Shown here piece by piece: positions 1 to 4,882 of a stretch of 6,394 bases of DNA. Position 1 is the first letter of the stretch. The number at the start of each line of letters is the position of its first letter. The position numbers and the translations under genes were made by a program. Origin of the DNA: JBCCRH01 sp039208045 (GTDB taxonomy: Bacteria > Bacteroidota > Bacteroidia > Chitinophagales > Saprospiraceae); the NCBI GenBank assembly GCA_039208045.1, contig JBCCRH010000366.1, positions 1-6,394 on the forward strand, given 5' to 3'. Under the pieces are notes generated by a model. It was not told where the DNA came from. It ran no database searches and worked only from the letters and a program-made list of their open reading frames with translations.

Positions 1-834
1 CCCAAATTCATCTTTGTACATGGCATAGATGTAATCTTCCGAAGAGTTGTAATGACTAGGCAGGATGCGTTCAAAATTATCTTTAATAGCATCCATCTTG
101 CTATAGTATAATTCTGGCGAAAGCATATCAAAAGAAAAATTAGGATCATCGATAAAGATAATTCCTTCTGGATTAAAATAATCCGCAATATCTGGTGACC
201 CCTTATAGATGGGAATGGTTCCAGTAGCAAAGCAGTCTAGAATCTTTTCTGTGAAGTAAGAGGGATAGTTGGCATTCTCGATACAGACAGAAAACATATA
301 ATCATTTAGGCCCTGCTCTTTGAGCTTAATGCGACGATACTTGATGCCATAAAGATCAAATCGGTCACGATGCTGTTCAATAAATTGGTTGCGCCAACGA
401 TGCCCGTCGTTCATCGTCTTACCTGAATTGATAGCCGAGACGAGCTTACTTTTGGGATGAATCGCTATGTCTTTGACATAGAAACCATAACTCAAAGTAA
501 ATCTGAATCGATCATCTAGCAGGAGCAATTCTTTATCGTGCGTAAAAATAGCTTCATACGTTTCAAAGAGCGCTTTGTACCTTTTCTTAGTCTGCTCATA
601 GTTATATCTAAAAATGCCTTTCGATTCTAGCAACCAACCAAATTTGCGTTTCTCCGGATGGTCATCCACTCCTTTAAACATCTCTCCATCAATATAGAAG
701 CTAGTGTCACTCTCATAATTGAAGTTCCACTTTATATGGACGGACTCTTTCCATCTTGTAGAGCTTCCTCCATTATTACCAGGTGATCCATCACTAAAAT
801 TGGTACCAATACAGTTCCATATCGTTTTTTTCAT
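1..834 (-). CDS. Family 10 glycosyltransferase (alpha-1,3/4-fucosyltransferase-like), C-terminus cut by the window edge
   Basis: Reading leftward from an ATG at 834, the frame stays open for 278 codons to the window edge, so the C-terminus is missing. Residues 179-213 carry the hallmark of GT10 (fucosyltransferase C-terminal domain): CIENAN at 184-189, then a TEK triplet at 195-197, then GTIPIYKGSP at 205-214, followed by FNPEG at 220-224 and an acidic IDD. The order and spacing match bacterial FucTs such as those of Helicobacter pylori. The family moves fucose, usually from GDP-fucose, to a sugar acceptor, and the TEK region contributes to nucleotide binding. The donor and acceptor here are not known. 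No signal peptide or membrane segment is visible, so a cytoplasmic or peripheral enzyme is likely. It is transcribed away from the sulfotransferase at 964 across a 129-base gap and may head or belong to a further leftward operon. The family call is firm; fucose as the donor is inferred. Confidence 0.87.
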   Translation of the reverse strand, partial: MKKTIWNCIGTNFSDGSPGNNGGSSTRWKESVHIKWNFNYESDTSFYIDGEMFKGVDDHPEKRKFGWLLESKGIFRYNYEQTKKRYKALFETYEAIFTHDKELLLLDDRFRFTLSYGFYVKDIAIHPKSKLVSAINSGKTMNDGHRWRNQFIEQHRDRFDLYGIKYRRIKLKEQGLNDYMFSVCIENANYPSYFTEKILDCFATGTIPIYKGSPDIADYFNPEGIIFIDDPNFSFDMLSPELYYSKMDAIKDNFERILPSHYNSSEDYIYAMYKDEFG

Positions 835-855
835 TCAGCTGGTTTTACTACGATA

Positions 856-886
856 TTGATAAAATTACCGCAATTATTTAAATTTA
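856..886 (+). promoter_or_regulatory. Possible Bacteroidota-type promoter for the sulfotransferase at 964
   Basis: TTG at 856-858 and TAAATTTA at 879-886 are separated by 20 bases. This fits the Bacteroidota sigma-factor pattern of a -33 TTG and a -7 TAnnTTTG, except that the last base is A rather than G. It would place transcription start near 893, giving a leader of about 70 bases. TAAATTTA is its own reverse complement, but on the other strand the nearest TTG is only 15 bases away, so it fits the plus strand better. The region is AT-rich and such matches arise by chance, so this is tentative. Confidence 0.25.
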
Positions 887-906
887 TAGTTGTAATGTGT
901 TCAATA

Positions 907-935
907 TTCATCTTGATGAATTGCTGCCATGCAGC
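907..935. repeat. Two short adjacent inverted repeats in the leader of the sulfotransferase gene
   Basis: Positions 907-920 form TTCATC-TT-GATGAA (6-base arms, 2-base centre). Positions 923-935 form GCTGC-CAT-GCAGC (5-base arms, 3-base loop). They lie 29-57 bases before the ATG at 964. They could be protein-binding dyads or small leader hairpins. Both are short enough to be chance. Confidence 0.25.
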
Positions 936-963
936 TATCTTACTACATTCAATTTTTTAACCC

Positions 964-1890
964 ATGAGTCCACTATCTCCTACTGTTGATTTCTTCTGTA
1001 TTGGCGCTCAAAAAGCAGGTACTACTTGGCTCTACCGGCGACTCTTGGAGCTACCCGAATTTACGTTACCTCCTGAAAAAGAATTGCATTATTTCTCTCG
1101 TAGCTCCGAATATATTTCGTGTAACAAATTAAACGAATCCTCTCTCATAAAGCGACTGAGCAAATCCGGTTGGTTATCCAGTGCCTTACATCAATTAGAT
1201 CGATCCATAGATAGGGATCGGGAAGTCGACTACCATTGGAAGCTAAAATGGTTTTTTTCCGATTATACCGATCAATGGTATTTATCGCTCTTCGACAAGA
1301 TGGATGGCATTAAAGGAGACATTTCTCCTTCCTATGCTATTTTAAAAGAGCAAGACATCCGTAAAATGTTCACCTTATTCCCTGATGTCAAAATCATTTT
1401 TATTTTACGAAATCCCATTGAGCGCGCGTGGTCCCAGTATCGACATATTTCGGCAAGTAGCCGTTCCATTGATAAAAATAATCTTGATGTAAAGTCAATC
1501 ACTCAATTTGTCCTTTCGGAATTCCAAGAGGCACGTTCAGACTATCTGACTACGCTGAACAGGTATCTAAAGGTGATACCGCCCCAACAATTGATGATTG
1601 CTTTTTTTGATGCCATCAAGACTGATCCTGTGCTATTCCTGATGGAGGTCGTTCATTTTCTTGGTGGTGATGCTTCTAAAGTACCTATCCATTGTAAAGC
1701 CAAAGAAAAGAATAATGTATCTCCAAAATTTAGTCCTCCACCTGAAATTACTCTACTCCTAAAACATAAATACCAGCACACTATCAAGGAACTTTCTAAT
1801 ACCATAGGTGGCTACAGCACCCAGTGGTATAACCAAGCTTATGACTACAATAAGCCCGTTGGCAAGCTTTTTCCTACCCTGATGCTTTAG
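964..1890 (+). CDS. PAPS-dependent sulfotransferase, heparan-sulfate/NDST-like type
   Basis: This 308-residue protein should move a sulfo group from PAPS to a hydroxyl or amino group of a sugar or other acceptor. The 5'-phosphosulfate loop is at residues 13-28, beginning IGAQKAGTTWLY, with K17 and the GTT turn at 19-21. PPEKELHYFS at 36-45 matches the segment in heparan-type sulfotransferases that supplies the catalytic acid or base region. GDISPSYA at 118-125 is another family marker. The 3'-phosphate loop is IIFILRNPIERAWSQYRH at 144-161, with R149 and S157. All cofactor motifs are intact and the length is normal for a single-domain enzyme. There is no signal peptide or transmembrane segment, unlike the Golgi enzymes of animals, so it probably acts in the cytoplasm. 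It is the only plus-strand gene here, and its last 17 bases overlap the end of the convergent sulfotransferase gene. The acceptor is unknown. Confidence 0.9.
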   Translation: MSPLSPTVDFFCIGAQKAGTTWLYRRLLELPEFTLPPEKELHYFSRSSEYISCNKLNESSLIKRLSKSGWLSSALHQLDRSIDRDREVDYHWKLKWFFSDYTDQWYLSLFDKMDGIKGDISPSYAILKEQDIRKMFTLFPDVKIIFILRNPIERAWSQYRHISASSRSIDKNNLDVKSITQFVLSEFQEARSDYLTTLNRYLKVIPPQQLMIAFFDAIKTDPVLFLMEVVHFLGGDASKVPIHCKAKEKNNVSPKFSPPPEITLLLKHKYQHTIKELSNTIGGYSTQWYNQAYDYNKPVGKLFPTLML

Positions 1891-2626
1891 CCATAGCAAG
1901 CAATTCATAATCTTGCTGATAAGCTTTTTTAACCTGCATCAGCAAATCCTCAGAATAGTATATATCCATCTTTTGCTGGGCGTCTGTCCTATTCACTGCA
2001 TCATTAGTAAAAAATAGAGCTTGCTTGCCGTCTTTTCCCCAACCTGTACTTCCATATGGCTCCCATAGGTCCACCGATTGGAGCAATCTTTTAGTGTCTT
2101 CATATAGGTTAGAAAAATGCCCAATATAATTGATACACGGCATAAACTTATAAAGGTTCGATAGCAGATACTGAGGTTTCCAGTGAGGATCTGTTCTTTG
2201 GTGTAACCCTCTTCTACTACGCAAATCCTGATTGCTATCGATCGCAAAATCCACGAATTCCCGAAAGGGAATACTATCCAATTCCGATTTTAGAATTTTT
2301 TTCATGACATATGTCCCTTTGTTCACCTTATCAAGGTAAGCGGAGAGCAAACGCTCAGCGGGGTCGCGTAGGAAAACGGCCTTTGTCCAGTTTTTATCCT
2401 TCAAATAGGTCTCAATTGCTGCTCCTTCGAGCTTTGATAAAAGTGGCTTGCCTGCTCGGAAGTGTGGATCAGATTTCCAATCCTTCTTACCTTGTAATCG
2501 AACAAATAGTCGAATCCAATCCGTACAAGCTACTTTGGGAATCGTGAAGAAAATGAACCGGTGCGGCTTACTAATAAATACATGATGCGCAAAAGCTATT
2601 CGATCTTCTATGGTAACTGTAATCAT
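1874..2626 (-). CDS. Carbohydrate sulfotransferase, sulfotransferase family 2 (chondroitin/HNK-1 type)
   Basis: This 250-residue protein belongs to a sulfotransferase family different from its convergent neighbour. The 5'-phosphosulfate loop is FTIPKVACTDWIRLF at 27-41, with K31 and the IPKVACT pattern typical of chondroitin-4-O and HNK-1 sulfotransferases. The 3'-phosphate loop is AVFLRDPAERLLSAYLDK at 83-100, with R87 and S95. DPHWKPQ at 146-152 and YIGHFSNLYED at 167-177 are further family hallmarks. Known members sulfate sugars in glycosaminoglycans or glycoproteins using PAPS; the acceptor here is unknown. No signal peptide or anchor is visible. It is the last gene of the leftward operon, starting 23 bases after the methyltransferase stop, with an ATG start and no Shine-Dalgarno. 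Its 3' end overlaps the opposing sulfotransferase gene by 17 bases, so the two transcripts are complementary at their ends. Confidence 0.9.
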   Translation of the reverse strand: MITVTIEDRIAFAHHVFISKPHRFIFFTIPKVACTDWIRLFVRLQGKKDWKSDPHFRAGKPLLSKLEGAAIETYLKDKNWTKAVFLRDPAERLLSAYLDKVNKGTYVMKKILKSELDSIPFREFVDFAIDSNQDLRSRRGLHQRTDPHWKPQYLLSNLYKFMPCINYIGHFSNLYEDTKRLLQSVDLWEPYGSTGWGKDGKQALFFTNDAVNRTDAQQKMDIYYSEDLLMQVKKAYQQDYELLAMAKASG

Positions 2627-2649
2627 AGCCCAACAATTGTAAATATGCT

Positions 2650-3411
2650 CTATCGCTTTTGCAATAGAAAAACGTAGGGATTAACACTTTTCAACAGAAA
2701 CCTATGAAATGATTCCGCAGGAAGCAGTCTACAAACCGTATTCCAGAAAACCTCTCTGCCCCGTGCAATATCTTCTATCATAATCCAGCCGTTCTTTTTC
2801 AATACTGTCAATCCAAAAAGCAGCGTGTTTAGGTTAGCTGAAATGGCGTGTAGCCCATCATCAATAATAAGGTCATACTGTGGATTACCAAATCTAGCAT
2901 TCATCGCTCGAAAGCTCTCTGGATTCATTTGATCTACCCATGCAGTTTGTATACGCTCCTCTGTGAAGAGTATGTCTTTATCAATATCGGCCCCAAAAAT
3001 TTGTGCAGCTGGAAGAATGTCTCTCATCGCTCGAAGGCTAGCGCCAGGATTGGTGTAGCTAGGCATATGTGAAATGAGCTGTTTATTATTTGTACCTAGC
3101 CCAATTTCCAAGATATTAACCTTAGCTGTTGAGTCTATTTTTGCAAACAATTCCCCATATATGAGGTGGTAGCCATGCTGCGCTTTATCTGTTCGATAAA
3201 ATTTAAATCGTTCTTTTAGGCGCTCTGCGATGTGCGTTTCCGTATTGAACCCATAGATGGAATGTTCTTCTACTACTTCCGTACTGTACTTACCTAGTTC
3301 GTCTAGGGCATAGGGAAAGCGTTCCACCCCTTTTAGTGTGATCAGAGGAAACCGATCTGCTTTCGCAGAGTTAGGCAGGAATGTCTTAATATGATCTAAG
3401 CAGTTCGTCAA
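2650..3411 (-). CDS. Class I SAM-dependent O-methyltransferase, MycE/TylF-like (probable sugar O-methyltransferase)
   Basis: This 253-residue protein has a Rossmann-type SAM fold. An N-terminal TDKAQHGYHLIYGELF stretch at 74-89 resembles the conserved TDK-HGY lead-in of MycE-like enzymes. The SAM-binding glycine loop is LEIGLGTNN at 101-109. SLRAMRDILP at 125-134 precedes IFGADID at 138-144, whose acidic end should hold the SAM ribose. IIDDGLH at 182-188 and MIEDI at 211-215 resemble the metal-binding acidic residues of the macrolide-sugar methyltransferases MycE and TylF. O-methylation of a sugar hydroxyl is therefore the best guess. The start is TTG at 3411: an in-frame TAA lies five codons upstream and the first internal Met is near residue 116, beyond the SAM loop. 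A GTG start at residue 29 is the alternative. It lies 35 bases after the dioxygenase stop and 23 bases before the sulfotransferase, as the middle gene of an operon. Confidence 0.83.
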   Translation of the reverse strand: MTNCLDHIKTFLPNSAKADRFPLITLKGVERFPYALDELGKYSTEVVEEHSIYGFNTETHIAERLKERFKFYRTDKAQHGYHLIYGELFAKIDSTAKVNILEIGLGTNNKQLISHMPSYTNPGASLRAMRDILPAAQIFGADIDKDILFTEERIQTAWVDQMNPESFRAMNARFGNPQYDLIIDDGLHAISANLNTLLFGLTVLKKNGWIMIEDIARGREVFWNTVCRLLPAESFHRFLLKSVNPYVFLLQKR

Positions 3412-3446
3412 TGATGCTTCGGATTAAAATAAGGAAGAGGATATGA

Positions 3447-4742
3447 TCAACTTAACGGAATATAATGGACAAACAGATTGGTAAAATAGTCTCCATTGAA
3501 GGGTTTCACCCTTCCGTGCATCAGTGTAGCACTTTCGTAGAGCACCATCTCACCGGGTGCTAGATATACTTCGTGTTCCACTCCATTATGATCATCTATC
3601 TGTAATGCCCAGGGCTCATCCACCTTTTGATCGATATTGAGAATAGCACTAATGATTCTAGTCGTATATCCATCAATGTGTTTTATAAGCTGTGCTCCAC
3701 GCTTATAGCTTCGGATACCATAGCAATAGGTTCGCTCTAGCTCTTTACCGGACCAACTACTCAGCGTGTCCTGTAGCTGATCAAAGATGATGCTCTTCAT
3801 CTCGTCACTAAGCCAGATCATCTCAGTAGGGTAACGCACCTCTTGACTAGAGATAAATTTATTTACCTCATCATTCCCATTGGGGTCAAACTCAGGGCGC
3901 GCCTGCTCTCTCCCCTCATAGTAGTAAAATAGTATTCTGTAATACAATGATTTAGGAATGGGCATCTTTTTGAACCCTGTAGCTGTGTAAGCAGGAATAT
4001 CTTCTTTACGAGCGAATCGTGCATTGGGAACCCCATCGATATATTCTATTTTGACTTTATTAGAAAATTTATCGAGGATGAATATTCCCTGTTTGTTCGC
4101 ATGATTCTTGTGGTACTGCTTGGCTAGTCGTGCATCCTCTTGAGGATTAAACTCATGCTCTCTAAACCATTTTGTTAGGATAAACTTTTTCCCTTTTAAA
4201 ACAGGTCGGCCACAGTGTAAGGTAGCAGGATTGACCTCATCTTTACTATCTGCATTTTTCCAAATCACCGCCGTCCCTTTCTTAGGGGCAAATGACTTTC
4301 CTATTTCTAGAAACTCCGTGTGCCCTCCCTCTTCTACATCATTCAGATACACCATTACCGTCCAAGTACGCTGCCCACTTGATAAGCAGTGATTTACATA
4401 AGATTCCTGTGAAAAAAAATCAGTATGGTCTTTAAATTCTTGCCCTTCTTCGTATACATGCCCCGAAAGTTGCTCTGCATGTGTCACCCAACTTCCAACT
4501 TCATCAGCCATACGTTGATTAATTCGTACCACCATTTCATCATCTGTACCAAATAGCGCACTCTTACTCGTTCGAGCATCAGAATAAGTAGAATGGACGT
4601 CTCCCTCCCCCGCTACTTCTGATCGCCTTCCTTTTTGTTCTATTTTTCTACAGAAATGCGTACATTCCTCTTCGGTAAGAAAGTTGGGGATTTGGTAAAT
4701 CTCAACGCCTTTATTATTGAATAAAAATTCTTTTACTAGCAT
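3447..4742 (-). CDS. Two-domain Fe(II)/2-oxoglutarate dioxygenase: prolyl-4-hydroxylase-like domain plus a second dioxygenase-like domain
   Basis: This 431-residue protein carries two dioxygenase modules. The first (about 15-195) is of the prolyl-4-hydroxylase alpha-subunit type: RTSKSALF at 57-64, the iron ligands H106 and D108 in DHTDFF, then YLNDVEEGGHTEF at 132-144, the third ligand H176 in LHCGRPV, and K186 ten residues later, the usual 2-oxoglutarate anchor, ending TKWFRE. The second (about 300-431) has YGIRSYKRGAQLIKHID at 341-357 with H355 and D357, and LMHGR at 407-411 with H409, so an iron triad is also present. It has tyrosine at H+10 and may use R411 to bind 2-oxoglutarate. Residues 196-300 are a linker or an unrecognised domain. 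Members of the first type hydroxylate proline in proteins or peptides. No signal peptide is seen, so it should act in the cytoplasm. It is the first gene of the operon with the methyltransferase and sulfotransferase. The substrate is unproven. Confidence 0.87.
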   Translation of the reverse strand: MLVKEFLFNNKGVEIYQIPNFLTEEECTHFCRKIEQKGRRSEVAGEGDVHSTYSDARTSKSALFGTDDEMVVRINQRMADEVGSWVTHAEQLSGHVYEEGQEFKDHTDFFSQESYVNHCLSSGQRTWTVMVYLNDVEEGGHTEFLEIGKSFAPKKGTAVIWKNADSKDEVNPATLHCGRPVLKGKKFILTKWFREHEFNPQEDARLAKQYHKNHANKQGIFILDKFSNKVKIEYIDGVPNARFARKEDIPAYTATGFKKMPIPKSLYYRILFYYYEGREQARPEFDPNGNDEVNKFISSQEVRYPTEMIWLSDEMKSIIFDQLQDTLSSWSGKELERTYCYGIRSYKRGAQLIKHIDGYTTRIISAILNIDQKVDEPWALQIDDHNGVEHEVYLAPGEMVLYESATLMHGRVKPFNGDYFTNLFVHYIPLS

Positions 4743-4786
4743 AGCCTAATAGTTCACCATCTTATTCCAATTAAATATACATGACG

Positions 4787-4818
4787 CAAAGTGGTTTGTT
4801 TCACTGCAAACCACTTTG
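4787..4818 (-). terminator. Second hairpin downstream of the T9SS protein gene
   Basis: CAAAGTGGTTTG at 4787-4798 pairs perfectly with its reverse complement at 4807-4818, giving a 12-base-pair stem and an 8-base loop. Read leftward it follows the longer hairpin by eight bases and is followed by AT-rich sequence, though not by a clean T-run. It could be the second half of a tandem terminator for the gene ending at 4883, or a structure in the leader of the dioxygenase operon, whose ATG is 44 bases further on. Confidence 0.5.
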
Positions 4819-4826
4819 GTACAGTA

Positions 4827-4880
4827 TATACTGACGATTAGCTGCTTTGCATTGTGGCAAAACAGCTAATCGTCAGTATA
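4827..4880 (-). terminator. Long hairpin directly after the T9SS protein stop codon, likely terminator
   Basis: TATACTGACGATTAGCTG at 4827-4844 pairs without mismatch with 4863-4880, an 18-base-pair stem. After one C-A mismatch, 4846-4850 pairs with 4857-4861 around a 6-base loop (4851-4856), making 23 pairs in all. It begins two bases after the TAA at 4885-4883. The position suggests termination or 3'-end protection of the mRNA for the T9SS protein. There is no T-run after the stem, so it is not a textbook intrinsic terminator. A repeat-type element is possible. Confidence 0.6.
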
Positions 4881-4882
4881 CC

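Larger units (their letters stand above)
835..963. other. Divergent intergenic region between the glycosyltransferase and sulfotransferase genes
   Basis: This 129-base AT-rich gap separates two divergently transcribed genes and must hold both start regions. Neither start codon (834 minus, 964 plus) has a Shine-Dalgarno sequence, as is usual in Bacteroidota. It contains a possible promoter for the plus strand and two short inverted repeats, listed separately. No small gene is apparent. Confidence 0.6.
4743..4882. other. Intergenic region with two hairpins between the T9SS protein and the dioxygenase operon
   Basis: This 140-base gap lies between two genes pointing left. Its right two-thirds are filled by the two hairpins listed separately. 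The remaining 44 bases before the dioxygenase ATG at 4742 are AT-rich, with no Shine-Dalgarno and no promoter pair with acceptable spacing. No small gene is apparent. Confidence 0.6.

Noticed and set aside
1913..1945. Inverted repeat TTGCTGAT / ATCAGCAA with a 17-base loop, as a terminator for the plus-strand sulfotransferase
   Set aside because: The arms are only 8 bases, the loop is long, no T-run follows and it lies in the coding end of the opposing gene. Chance is a fair explanation.
1993..2547. Open frames of 84 (minus) and 78 (plus) residues
   Set aside because: Both lie inside the family 2 sulfotransferase gene, whose intact motifs define the real frame; neither has recognisable features.
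4766..4773. TATATTTA before the dioxygenase gene as a -7 promoter element
   Set aside because: No TTG lies 17-23 bases upstream (nearest at 7 and 27 bases), so the promoter pattern is not met.
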